Below are positions 27,233-36,205 of a DNA stretch of 64,000 bases, in pieces. The DNA is from Runella sp. MFBS21 (lineage in GTDB: Bacteria > Bacteroidota > Bacteroidia > Cytophagales > Spirosomataceae). A program made the translations under genes and the position numbers. The notes under the pieces are model-generated. The model did not search any database and was not told the origin of the DNA. It was given only the letters and a program-made list of their open reading frames with translations. The stretch is taken from contig NZ_JARNTW010000019.1 in the NCBI RefSeq assembly GCF_029433105.1, positions 1 through 64,000 on the forward strand, in the 5' to 3' direction. Position 1 is the stretch's first letter. Each line of letters opens with the position of its first letter.

Positions 27233-28297
27233 TTAAATCGCAATTAGAACATCTGCTTGAAGCAATGGTTTTAGATATTGAATTTCAAACTCTAGCCCTA
27301 GCGGTTTAATATTCTGGCATATTGACTCAGTGGATTTGGTACCATCAAATTTTTTAAGAATTCGTACTACCATTTCATCGACAATAAAATTTACTTTATC
27401 TGTTGATACGTGATAGTCGCCATTTTCCAGAGGTTTAAGAACAAAATTGGAATTGAATTTCAAATATTCAGGAAAACTAGGATGTGTAAACGTATATTGA
27501 GTAGCTAATACTCGTTTTTTTAAGATTGCTTGGTTGACCCCTGTAATATTCTCAAATTGTTCAGCCGTTAGAGCATTGACGATACGGTAAGTCTCCTTAT
27601 AAAATTCGATTTCTCGCCCGTACCACTCTCCCCACATTTGTTTATAATTGTTTTCTATCACTTCTCCTACTGCATTTTCAAATCTCAGTGATTCGGCCGT
27701 AGGTGTTTCTAGGGGGATTTGACTCGCATCCCATCCCATTTGAAGCATCGCATACTTAGAAAGTGAATACTCTACATACTTAAGATAATCGTCGAATGCT
27801 GTCCAAAAGTTATTACCTTCTTGCCCTCCTACAGATACACAAAAATGAGTGACACAGCAGTGTTCTCGGTATTTCCACACCGAACAGTGGCCTTTATCAT
27901 AATAAGGGCATCTAAGAGAAGACACCTCATTGGCACTCCACAAATCTGTGGGGCGTTGGGCAGAATCCCTAATTCTTTTGTCGAGCAACTCATAATTGAG
28001 TGGATTAAGCACCCCAAAAGGCGTAACCCCTCGTTTGCTAGCAATAATAGCTTCCACACGCTTTTGGCCTTCCAAAAGCGTGTGGTCATTGTCACTTAGA
28101 AGTCCACCGATTAGATAATTGGTCAAGAAGGGATAATACGTACAGCATTTAGTACCGACAAAAGTACTATCTCTAGGCTGACACAATACACAATCATGAC
28201 AAGTCGCTAAGGTTTCCTGAGGGATAGGCTTAGCGACTAAATCAACGAATAAATGATGGTAAACAGGAGGAAGTTTGTCTTGAATAGAAATGAGCAT
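27233..28297 (-). CDS. Cysteine-rich protein with PqqD-like C-terminus
   Basis: 354 residues of no recognised enzyme family. Ten cysteines cluster in the first 153 residues: C33, C36, C39 (CHDCVLC), C51-C52, C130, C138, C147-C148 and C153. This recalls Fe-S or zinc cluster proteins of the YkgJ kind. The last 80 residues (about 275-354) look like a PqqD-like leader-recognition fold, with YHVSTDKVNFIVDEM, VRILKKFDGTKSTESICQNI and LKPLLQADVLIAI. It lies 12 bases after the precursor gene and 16 before B1, so it is probably a cluster-specific modification or recognition protein. Confidence 0.7.
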   Translation of the reverse strand: MLISIQDKLPPVYHHLFVDLVAKPIPQETLATCHDCVLCQPRDSTFVGTKCCTYYPFLTNYLIGGLLSDNDHTLLEGQKRVEAIIASKRGVTPFGVLNPLNYELLDKRIRDSAQRPTDLWSANEVSSLRCPYYDKGHCSVWKYREHCCVTHFCVSVGGQEGNNFWTAFDDYLKYVEYSLSKYAMLQMGWDASQIPLETPTAESLRFENAVGEVIENNYKQMWGEWYGREIEFYKETYRIVNALTAEQFENITGVNQAILKKRVLATQYTFTHPSFPEYLKFNSNFVLKPLENGDYHVSTDKVNFIVDEMVVRILKKFDGTKSTESICQNIKPLGLEFEIQYLKPLLQADVLIAI

Positions 28298-28309
28298 AGA
28301 TATTTAGAC

Positions 28310-28459
28310 TTACATCATTGCCATCCCCATCAAGCCATTCACATCCGCGGTATCGCTTCCTGCGTCTAGTGTTAGATTTTTTACTTGCCCAAATACCTTT
28401 ACTTCAGGTTGTGAGTACGTTTTTTTGGCGTTTTGAGGAGTAGTAGTCAAGTTTTTCAT
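28310..28459 (-). CDS. Lasso-type RiPP precursor peptide
   Basis: 49 residues, too short for ordinary gene calling. The leader part contains YSQPEVKVFGQVKNLT, which fits the lasso leader rule Y-x-x-P-x-(L/V)-x-x-x-G-x5-T (Y15, P18, V20, G24, T30). With Thr at position minus 2 the core would start at Asp32 and read DAGSDTADVNGLMGMAMM; Asp at position 8 could close an eight-residue macrolactam. The true core start could instead be Ala33 or Gly34. The tail is Met-rich and lacks a C-terminal Ser. It lies directly upstream of the Cys-rich protein and downstream of the cyclase gene. Confidence 0.85.
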   Translation of the reverse strand: MKNLTTTPQNAKKTYSQPEVKVFGQVKNLTLDAGSDTADVNGLMGMAMM

Positions 28460-28492
28460 AAAAGTAAGGAGATATTTATTTTATTACTTACA

Positions 28493-28500
28493 CAAAAGTA
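28493..28500 (-). promoter_or_regulatory. Minus-7 box for the precursor gene
   Basis: On the minus strand TACTTTTG is an exact TAnnTTTG match, 34 bases before the precursor ATG. The upstream tract is T-rich with no clear TTG box. A separate promoter here would raise precursor levels above those of the cyclase. Confidence 0.5.
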
Positions 28501-28551
28501 GAAAAAAATAAAATAAAAAAAATAGAGTCGGTTTCTTTTTAGTTAAAAATC

Positions 28552-30516
28552 TTAATTTTTGTTTAACCAATCATTTAAGTAAATTACCCTCAATACCCCT
28601 AAAGCTTCTTGGGACGCAACTTCATTTTGTATTTTACTTAAAAAGTGAAAATATTTTTGCTGATTAATCCAGTCTATAAGTACGTCTTTTTGGGGATGCT
28701 TGGTATAGGGAGAGAGAGAACGAATAAGTGCTACCTGATGCCCTGAAAAACTTATTTTAGTTTTTCTACTTACAATTTCAGGGGGTAAATAATCTTTTAA
28801 CCCTTGCCGGATAGTTCCTCTAAGGGCTCCATTGTCGAAGTTGATTTCAGTAGGAATAACTGCACAAAGCTCAATCAGACGCTTATCTAAAAAAGGGTGA
28901 GTATATATAAAACCCTTTCGAGTGCTCACGTTATTAAAGCTTTCGTTTTGTTCGATGATACTTCCTGCATAGACTTCTTTGATGGCCGGATGCATATCGG
29001 TTGGCCATTGAAATTGTTGTAAAAATAAATCTGATTGATAGAGAGAATTAGCTTTTTCTTTACTCAGGCAAGAATGTAGAGGTAGTGAAGCTTGAGGGGT
29101 TTCTGTAAAAAATAATCGTTTTATGCCCTTGTTTAATTCCTCTAATGAAGGAATATAATTTAAATTTTGGTAAGCACTTATTATCAAGCTAAATAAGGCT
29201 CGGTTTTTTTTTTGATGGAGATATTCTTTAAGTAGATATCCTACGTATTCGTGAGTATATTGCTTATAAAATAACTCTCTTTCAGGGCCTTTTTTATCAA
29301 AAATATCCACTACGCTGCTCACCGCTATTTTAAATGCTTGCCATTGTCTCTGCCTCAGCACTTCCATAATCCAACTTTTGCCATGCCCTACTATGGTATC
29401 ACCTTCGTGGCCTGTAAGGGCTACTCTACTTCCATTGTTTGCTATAGCATCGGCTATAGCAAGGTGATTCATCGCGGGTACCACGCTGCTATCGGGCGTA
29501 TCGTTGGCTTGCATTAACCACCGAGAACTTTCTTCAAAAGAATTCTTGGCCGTGACCCATTCATGGGAAATCCCCCCCCCGTTTACCACGCTTTGAGCGT
29601 ATGCTTTCTCATCGGCTTCTGGATGTTGTACATCCATATATACAGTATGTAAAGTTTGGTTCCGTTTTTTTAAAATATCTCTTGCTACGACACTCACCGA
29701 CGAAGAGTCAAGCCCACCGCTCAAATGAGAGCTTATTCCAAAGGGGGTACGAATACGGCATCTAACAGCCTCGATAAAAGTTTCTTTAAAAGCTTCTAAA
29801 AAATCATTTTCTGTGGTGAGATGAGCGTATTTTTGGGGATTAAAATGCCATATAAACTTTTTGTGAAGATGATTTTGAGTGATTAGAAGCCGATGCGCCG
29901 GCTCTAAGGAATAAATATGATTGTAGTAGGTTTCATTAGAATACATTCGAAAGTCAGACAACCAACATAAATACAGAGCTATTTTGGGTTCGTTAAGTTC
30001 ATTTGGAACAAACGATAATCGTAGGAGTGCACCTACCTCTGACGCAAATGCCAAACAATGCCCTTGCTTATAATAATAGAACAAAGGACGAACGCCCATG
30101 TGGTCGCGCAATAAAAAGAGCTTCTGGTCTTGAGGATTCCATATCACAATAGCAAAATCTCCTATCAAATACTCACCGCAAGATTCTCCCCAATATTCAT
30201 AAGCTGCTAAAATCAACTCCGAATCAGTGATACCTTCATTTTGAGGGGATTTTAGATTGAGTGTGGTAATCAGCTCTGCGCGATTATCAATGCGGGCATC
30301 AGCTATACATATACACCCTGAACGTCCTACAATAGGTTGTTTTTCATAGAATGATTCGTAGGTAATATGCCGCATCAAATGCGCCAATCCTACATGAGCT
30401 TCTTTAAAAATTCCTACTCCATCGCTACCGCGATGTGCTAGGGCTCCTATCATAATATCTATTTCATTTTCTACTGGTTTTTTATCAAAATAAATGATAC
30501 CGCAAATGCCGCTCAT
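28552..30516 (-). CDS. Asparagine synthase-like lasso cyclase (protein C)
   Basis: 654 residues from the ATG at 30516, chosen so that MSGIC places Cys5 near the N-terminus as in class II glutaminase domains; an upstream ATG at 30546 adds ten unlikely residues. Glutamine amidotransferase half: AHRGSDGVGIF, DARIDNRAELI, IGDFAIVIW. Synthetase half: SGGLDSS pyrophosphate loop at 266-272, and later RKTKISFSGHQ. In lasso clusters this enzyme adenylates an Asp/Glu side chain and closes the macrolactam. First gene of the cluster, 92 bases before the precursor. Confidence 0.9.
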   Translation of the reverse strand: MSGICGIIYFDKKPVENEIDIMIGALAHRGSDGVGIFKEAHVGLAHLMRHITYESFYEKQPIVGRSGCICIADARIDNRAELITTLNLKSPQNEGITDSELILAAYEYWGESCGEYLIGDFAIVIWNPQDQKLFLLRDHMGVRPLFYYYKQGHCLAFASEVGALLRLSFVPNELNEPKIALYLCWLSDFRMYSNETYYNHIYSLEPAHRLLITQNHLHKKFIWHFNPQKYAHLTTENDFLEAFKETFIEAVRCRIRTPFGISSHLSGGLDSSSVSVVARDILKKRNQTLHTVYMDVQHPEADEKAYAQSVVNGGGISHEWVTAKNSFEESSRWLMQANDTPDSSVVPAMNHLAIADAIANNGSRVALTGHEGDTIVGHGKSWIMEVLRQRQWQAFKIAVSSVVDIFDKKGPERELFYKQYTHEYVGYLLKEYLHQKKNRALFSLIISAYQNLNYIPSLEELNKGIKRLFFTETPQASLPLHSCLSKEKANSLYQSDLFLQQFQWPTDMHPAIKEVYAGSIIEQNESFNNVSTRKGFIYTHPFLDKRLIELCAVIPTEINFDNGALRGTIRQGLKDYLPPEIVSRKTKISFSGHQVALIRSLSPYTKHPQKDVLIDWINQQKYFHFLSKIQNEVASQEALGVLRVIYLNDWLNKN

Positions 30517-30704
30517 AACGAAGTTCCCGTTGAATGTGGGTCGCAAATTTAATTTGTATCCCTCATAAGTTTAAATGATGCTCAAAATATAGTTCAAATC
30601 TTTCCAAACTCCTTTTGATTCTAGGGTAAATGCGTCTTTTTCATTACTTTAAAAAGTAGGTTTTATGCCAAACCACTTCTATTTTCACTAAAACAATCTT
30701 TCAT

Positions 30705-31817
30705 ATGAAAAGAGCCTGCCTGCTCCTGATTGGCTTTTTATCCCTGATGAGCACTACAACATACGGTCAAAGCAACGACCTCTACTTATTTGTGGGTACT
30801 TATACCACCAAAACTAGTGAAGGAATTTATGTCTATAAATTTAATACTAACACGGGCGATTTTACCCCAATCAGTGTGGCCACGGGCATCAAAAACCCGT
30901 CGTTTTTGGCATTATCACCTGATAAGCGCTATTTGTATTCGGTAGCCGAAATGAGCGGAGGCGCCGTCAGTTCTTTTTCGTTCGACCAAAAATCAGGTTA
31001 TTTGACTATGCTCAATACCCAATCGGCGGGAGGAGATGGGCCTTGTCATGTGGCAGTTGATAAAACGGGCAAATGGGTCATTGTGGGGAATTATCGCGGG
31101 GGAAGTTTGAGTATTTTGCCCGTACAAGTCGATGGGTCGTTGGGCAAAGCCACCCAAACGATTCAGCATGAAGGGAGTAGTGTCAACAAAGAGCGACAAG
31201 AAAAAGCACACGTTCACTCTATCAATATTGCGCCTAACAATGAAGATATCTTTGTGCCAGATTTGGGAACCGACAAAATCATGACCTATCAGCTCAACAC
31301 TCAAACAGGGCAGCTTACGCCCGGCACGCCCGCTTTTACGGCGGCTACTCCAGGAGCAGGGCCTCGGCATTTTACGTTTCATCCCAATGGTAAGTTTGCT
31401 TATGTCATTCAAGAATTAGACGGTACCGTTACTGGTTTTAATTATAAAAAAGGGCAACTAGCTCCTTTTCAGACGATTTCGACCGTGCCAGACGACTACA
31501 AAGGACGTAAGTGGTGCGCCGATATTCATATCTCGCCCGACGGCAAATTTTTGTATGGTTCCAATCGCGCCCACGAGAGCTTGGTGATTTATAGCATCAA
31601 TCAAAAAAATGGACAACTGACGTATGTAGGACATCAAGATGTTTTAGGAAAAACTCCCCGTAATTTTATGATTGACCCCACTGGTAAATGGGTACTCGTG
31701 GCCAATCAAGATACCGACAATATCGTGATTTTTGGTCGTGACAAAAAAACGGGAAAACTTACCCCTACTGGCAAAGAAATCAAGGTGTCGATGCCAGTAT
31801 GTTTGATAACACTGTAA
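30705..31817 (+). CDS. Lactonase family protein (6-phosphogluconolactonase-like)
   Basis: 370 residues with a signal peptide (KRACLLLIGFLSLMSTTTYG). The seven-bladed propeller shows LYLFVGTYTTKTSEGIYVY, NPSFLALSPDKRYLYSVAE, PRHFTFHPNGKFAYVIQEL and DIHISPDGKFLYGSNRAH, all typical of YbhE/Pgl-like lactonases. An extracytoplasmic location makes a sugar-lactone role beside pectin genes more likely than the pentose phosphate pathway. The next gene starts 3 bases downstream. Confidence 0.9.
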   Translation: MKRACLLLIGFLSLMSTTTYGQSNDLYLFVGTYTTKTSEGIYVYKFNTNTGDFTPISVATGIKNPSFLALSPDKRYLYSVAEMSGGAVSSFSFDQKSGYLTMLNTQSAGGDGPCHVAVDKTGKWVIVGNYRGGSLSILPVQVDGSLGKATQTIQHEGSSVNKERQEKAHVHSINIAPNNEDIFVPDLGTDKIMTYQLNTQTGQLTPGTPAFTAATPGAGPRHFTFHPNGKFAYVIQELDGTVTGFNYKKGQLAPFQTISTVPDDYKGRKWCADIHISPDGKFLYGSNRAHESLVIYSINQKNGQLTYVGHQDVLGKTPRNFMIDPTGKWVLVANQDTDNIVIFGRDKKTGKLTPTGKEIKVSMPVCLITL

Positions 31818-31820
31818 ACA

Positions 31821-33080
31821 ATGAATCGTCGTCATTTTATTCAAAAAAACGCTTTTTGGGGCTTTGGTACGTTGAGCCTATCGCTACCGACTTCTCAGCT
31901 CAAAGCTGATACTCCTCGACTTTATTGGGCCAAGTTACTGTATAAAATCGCTTGGCCAGTTTTGAAAAATTTAGGAGATGAGACTTTAGTCAAAAATTGG
32001 AAAGTAGAATACAGCCCCAATTGGGATAATCGCAACCCTCAAGTGGCTTATTTGGAAGCTTATGGACGTACTATGGTAGGAGTAGCACCTTGGCTGGGTT
32101 TGCCCGATGAAGCTACAGAAGAAGGACAACTCCGCAAGCAACTCCGCGAAGCCGCACTCAAAAGCATCAAAAACAGCGTCAATCCCTCCTCTCCTGACTA
32201 TATGCTTTGGCGCAAAGAAGGCCAAACGCTGGTAGATGCAGCCTTTTTGGCACAAGCCTTTCTGAAAGCACCTCATGCCTTATGGGAACCTCTCGACGAT
32301 ATTACCAAAAAACGGGTGATTGAGGAGTTTACTTTGCTCAGAAGGGTAGTGCCACCCAACAACAATTGGGTGCTCTTTGCAGCTATTGTAGAAGCATTTT
32401 TACTGTTGATTGGCGAAAATGCCGACCGCTACCGTATCGAATTTGGAGTACGCAAAATAGAGGAATGGTACGTAGGTGATGGTTGGTTTAAAGACGGTGA
32501 GGTATTTCATACCGACTATTATAACTCATTTGTGATTCAGCCTATGCTCGTAGATGTGTTGAAAACATGGCTAGATGTCAGCAAACGACAATCCCCTAAT
32601 GGCTCTCATCGAGCATTACAAGAACGCTATGAGCGGGCCGTGAAACGAATGCAGCGTCATGCTGATTTTCTCGAACGGCTCATTTCTCCTGAAGGCACAT
32701 TCCCAGCTTTTGGGCGAAGTGTAACTTATCGGTTGGCTGCTTTTCAATCACTCACTCACGCCGCACTTATTCATCAGCTACCCGAGGGCGTAAGTCCTGC
32801 GCAAGTACGCTGCGCCCTCACAACAGTAATGAAAAGGATGTTTGCCCAAGCAGGAATTTTTGACAAAGAAGGCTGGCTCACGCTTGGATTTGCTGGACAT
32901 CAGCCTAATATTGCAGATTATTATTCCAATGCTGGAAGTATGTATTTGACCACACTCGGTTTTTTGCCACTTGGTCTGCCCGCCAATGACCCTTTCTGGA
33001 CGGAGGCAGATGCCGAATGGACGCAACAAAAAGCGTGGTCGGGCAAACCTTTCAAAAAAGACGGTGCCGTCAATTATTAG
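31821..33080 (+). CDS. DUF2264 domain-containing protein
   Basis: 419 residues. The N-terminus MNRRHFIQKNAFWGFGTLSL with an Arg pair suggests a Tat-like export signal. The body is DUF2264: YLEAYGRTMVGVAPWLGLPD, VLFAAIVEAFLLLIG, EWYVGDGWFKDGEVFHTDYYNSFVIQPML and ERLISPEGTFPAFGRSVTYR, the last of which resembles glycoside hydrolase-like (alpha/alpha toroid) enzymes. Function is not established; position beside lactonase and pectinase genes suggests carbohydrate degradation. Confidence 0.9.
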   Translation: MNRRHFIQKNAFWGFGTLSLSLPTSQLKADTPRLYWAKLLYKIAWPVLKNLGDETLVKNWKVEYSPNWDNRNPQVAYLEAYGRTMVGVAPWLGLPDEATEEGQLRKQLREAALKSIKNSVNPSSPDYMLWRKEGQTLVDAAFLAQAFLKAPHALWEPLDDITKKRVIEEFTLLRRVVPPNNNWVLFAAIVEAFLLLIGENADRYRIEFGVRKIEEWYVGDGWFKDGEVFHTDYYNSFVIQPMLVDVLKTWLDVSKRQSPNGSHRALQERYERAVKRMQRHADFLERLISPEGTFPAFGRSVTYRLAAFQSLTHAALIHQLPEGVSPAQVRCALTTVMKRMFAQAGIFDKEGWLTLGFAGHQPNIADYYSNAGSMYLTTLGFLPLGLPANDPFWTEADAEWTQQKAWSGKPFKKDGAVNY

Positions 33081-33115
33081 ATTTTATGCCATTCCTTCCT
33101 CTATTATTTTTAATC

Positions 33116-33748
33116 ATGTCACATAACCTTCCTGAGATTGTTTTGCCCCAAAACCAATGGATTACTCTTCCAAATAAACACTTCAGTTTTGCTACCAATG
33201 GCAAAGAAGCTTCTCAAAATACAATTGTAAAACTCAAAGCGGATGACGAGTATTTGGAGGTAGAATTTGAGTGTCAACAGAATCCTTATTGGAAACAAAA
33301 CACTTATCAACAACACAATACTGAAATGTGGAATCAGGAGGTGTTTGAAGTGTTTATTGCCGAAGGTTCAGAAACCCCCGTTCGCTATCTTGAACTAGAA
33401 ATCAATCCAAACAACGCCCTTTTCGTAGGTTGGATTGACAATCCTACCAAAGAAGCCCCTCAAAATCTAACTTTTGTTCCTTACGAAAAAGCGGGTATCA
33501 AACACGAAGTAAAAGCTTCTGGCGAAACATGGACCGGCAAGATGCTCATTCCGTGGGCTTTGATTGGGGGCAAGAAAGAGGTATATCGTCTCAATTTTTT
33601 CCGCATTGTTTCTCTTCAATCCCAAGCTGACCCCGACTGGAAATGCACCCCTTCCAACTGCGACTTTACGTGTTGGAGTGCTACGATGAGCGGCGCTACC
33701 CCTCGCTTTCACCGCCCCGATGCTTTTGGAGTATTGAGATTAAAATAA
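33116..33748 (+). CDS. Carbohydrate-binding family 9-like protein
   Basis: About 211 residues from ATG 33116; in-frame ATGs at 33086 and 33017 exist, but 33017 lies within the preceding gene. Beta-rich sequence with DEYLEVEFECQQNPYWKQNT, MWNQEVFEVFIAEG, RYLELEINPNNALFVGWI and GETWTGKMLIPWALIGG matches CBM9-like modules common in Bacteroidota. No signal peptide is obvious with the chosen start. It follows the DUF2264 gene closely. Confidence 0.8.
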   Translation: MSHNLPEIVLPQNQWITLPNKHFSFATNGKEASQNTIVKLKADDEYLEVEFECQQNPYWKQNTYQQHNTEMWNQEVFEVFIAEGSETPVRYLELEINPNNALFVGWIDNPTKEAPQNLTFVPYEKAGIKHEVKASGETWTGKMLIPWALIGGKKEVYRLNFFRIVSLQSQADPDWKCTPSNCDFTCWSATMSGATPRFHRPDAFGVLRLK

Positions 33749-33754
33749 GTTTTT

Positions 33755-33766
33755 GGCAACGTTGCC
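33755..33766. repeat. Perfect 12-bp palindrome GGCAACGTTGCC
   Basis: Lies 7 bases after the stop of the CBM9-like gene. The arms are the same as those in the hairpin at 22315-22347, so it belongs to the same small family. Confidence 0.6.
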
Positions 33767-33862
33767 GACAACGATTGCATAAAAAAATCCAATAAATGAG
33801 TTGTTTTGTTATACTTTAAGGGCTAATCTCGTACAGATTTGTCGTATCCATAACCCAAACTC

Positions 33863-36205
33863 ATGAAATCACTCCTACGGATTTTGTTTTTGGTGGCAAT
33901 GACGGCTTTCCGTCCTGCCACCAATCAACTCACCATTTTTTTATGTGGCGACTCTACCCTTGCTGATAAACTTCCTGCCAATTTTCCCGAAAAAGGCTGG
34001 GGGATGGTTTTCCCAAGCTATTTCAACGAAGCCGTTCAGGTTCAAAATCATGCAGTCAATGGACGTAGTACCAAAAGCTTTATTACGGAAGGCCGTTGGC
34101 AAAAGGTAATTTCACAAGTTAAAAAAGGAGACTGGGTTTTGATTCAGTTTGGCCACAATGACCAAAAAGTAGCTGATACTACCCGCTCTGCTCCTGCGCA
34201 AACGCTTTATCGCCAAAACCTCATCAAATTTGTCAACGAAACGCGCGCCAAAGGTGGCAACCCCCTTTTGATTACGCCCGTGATGCGCCGTAAATTTGAT
34301 GAGAATGGGGTTTTTGTAGACCAACATGGTGATTATCCTCAAGTAGTCAAAGAAGTGGCCAAAGAGCTGAAAGTCCCCATAATTGACCTACACACCAAAA
34401 GCCAAAAAGCCATTGAAAAGCATGGAGTAGAGGGTTCAAAGCTATTGTTTTTACATTATCCCAAAGGAGTTTTTCCAAGATCTCCCGAAGGGATTGAAGA
34501 CAATACTCATTTCTCAGGCTATGGTGCGGCGGTAATGGCAAGTTTAGTTTTGGAAGGTATTATGGAACTACCGATTGATTTGAAGAGCTTTGTAAAAAAA
34601 TCCATTTTTACTAACAAATACGAGTACGAATTACCCAAATATGCCACCCCGTATTTTCGTAAAGATACCTTCAATATCGCTCGCTATGGTGCCAAAGCCG
34701 ACGGCATTACTGTCAATACCAAAGCTATCCAGCAAACGATAGATGTGTGTCATGCCGCTGGAGGTGGCACGGTAATGATTCCAACGGGTCTGTGGCTTAC
34801 GGGGCCTATTGTCCTCAAAAACAATGTCAATCTGCATATTGCCAAAAACGCACTTTTGCAATTTAGCCGCAACCACGACGACTACCCTATCGTAATCACT
34901 ACTTGGGAAGGGCAAGAATCTTACCGTTGTCAAGCACCTATTTGGGGAGTAGATTTGACCAATATTGCGATAACCGGAGAGGGTGTACTAGACGGTGGTG
35001 GAGAAGTGTGGCGTGCCATCAAACGCGACAAACAAACCAATGCTCAATGGGCCGCGCTCGTCAAATCGGGCGGAGTAGTAAGCGAAAAAGGCGATATGTG
35101 GTATCCGTCTGAGCAATCCAAAAAAGGTAATAACACACCCAATGCAGGACGTATTTTGAATGGAGTACATCCAAGTCAGGAAGAACTTGCCTCTTACAAA
35201 GATTTTCTCCGTCCCAATATGGTCAGTCTGACTCGTTGTAAAAACGTCCTCATTGAGGGTGTTACGTTTCAAAACTCACCCGCTTGGACCCTTCATCCGC
35301 TACTCTGCGAGCACTTAAGCGTCCGAAATGTAAATGTCAAAAATCATTGGTATGCCCAAAACAGCGACGCCATTGACCTCGAATCATGCCGTAATGGTAT
35401 ATTGGAAGGCTGTACTTTTGATACAGGCGACGACGGCATCACTATCAAGTCGGGGCGTGACGAACAAGGCCGTAAGCGAGGCATACCTACCGAAAACTTC
35501 ATCATTCGTGACTGTAAAGTCTATCATGCACACGGAGGTTTTGTGATTGGTTCAGAAATGTCGGGAGGAGTTCGTAATTTGTTTGTGTCCAATTGTACTT
35601 TCATGGGCTCGGACGTCGGGCTTCGGTTCAAAACCGCCCGTGGTCGTGGGGGAGTCGTGGAAAATATCTACGTAACAGATGTGAACATGACCGAAATCCC
35701 CGGCGAAGCAGTACTTTTTGATATGTATTATGCTGCCAAAGATCCCGTACCTCTTGAAGGAGAATTCAACGAACTTCCTACCATAAAAGCCGAGCCACTC
35801 GGTGAAGGTACGCCACAATTCAAGGATTTTTACATCAAAAATATCGTATGTAAAGGGGCTGAAACGGCGATTTTGGTACGTGGTCTGCCCGAGATGAGCA
35901 TCAAAAATATCAATATCGAGAATGCAATGATTGAAGCCAACAAAGGGCTTGTATGTGTAGAAGGGGAAAATATTAACCTCAAAAATGTAACGCTACTTAC
36001 CAAAGATAAAACCGTAATGCAAGTCCAAAACAGCAAAAATGTCACTCTCGATGGTATCAAATATGGTACTGAAAAAGATGTTTTGCTTAAAGTAATGGGC
36101 AATCGTTCCGAAAATGTGCGCTTGCTTCATACAGATGCTACGCAAGCAAAAAAAGAGATCGAGCTGGGAGTAGGGGTAAAAAACAAAACTGTAAGTAAGA
36201 AGTAA
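33863..36205 (+). CDS. Rhamnogalacturonan acetylesterase (CE12)-polygalacturonase (GH28) fusion
   Basis: 780 residues with a signal peptide (1-17). The first domain (about 22-245) is an SGNH esterase: LCGDSTLAD with the Ser nucleophile, GHNDQ, and DNTHFSGYGA with Asp/His. The second (about 260-760) is a GH28 right-handed beta-helix: NIARYGAKADGI, NSDAIDLESC, FDTGDDGITIKSG with the catalytic Asp pair, HGGFVIGSEMSGG and RFKTARGRGG. It would deacetylate and cleave pectin. Domain fusion of these two activities is sensible for rhamnogalacturonan. No T9SS tail is seen. Confidence 0.93.
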   Translation: MKSLLRILFLVAMTAFRPATNQLTIFLCGDSTLADKLPANFPEKGWGMVFPSYFNEAVQVQNHAVNGRSTKSFITEGRWQKVISQVKKGDWVLIQFGHNDQKVADTTRSAPAQTLYRQNLIKFVNETRAKGGNPLLITPVMRRKFDENGVFVDQHGDYPQVVKEVAKELKVPIIDLHTKSQKAIEKHGVEGSKLLFLHYPKGVFPRSPEGIEDNTHFSGYGAAVMASLVLEGIMELPIDLKSFVKKSIFTNKYEYELPKYATPYFRKDTFNIARYGAKADGITVNTKAIQQTIDVCHAAGGGTVMIPTGLWLTGPIVLKNNVNLHIAKNALLQFSRNHDDYPIVITTWEGQESYRCQAPIWGVDLTNIAITGEGVLDGGGEVWRAIKRDKQTNAQWAALVKSGGVVSEKGDMWYPSEQSKKGNNTPNAGRILNGVHPSQEELASYKDFLRPNMVSLTRCKNVLIEGVTFQNSPAWTLHPLLCEHLSVRNVNVKNHWYAQNSDAIDLESCRNGILEGCTFDTGDDGITIKSGRDEQGRKRGIPTENFIIRDCKVYHAHGGFVIGSEMSGGVRNLFVSNCTFMGSDVGLRFKTARGRGGVVENIYVTDVNMTEIPGEAVLFDMYYAAKDPVPLEGEFNELPTIKAEPLGEGTPQFKDFYIKNIVCKGAETAILVRGLPEMSIKNINIENAMIEANKGLVCVEGENINLKNVTLLTKDKTVMQVQNSKNVTLDGIKYGTEKDVLLKVMGNRSENVRLLHTDATQAKKEIELGVGVKNKTVSKK

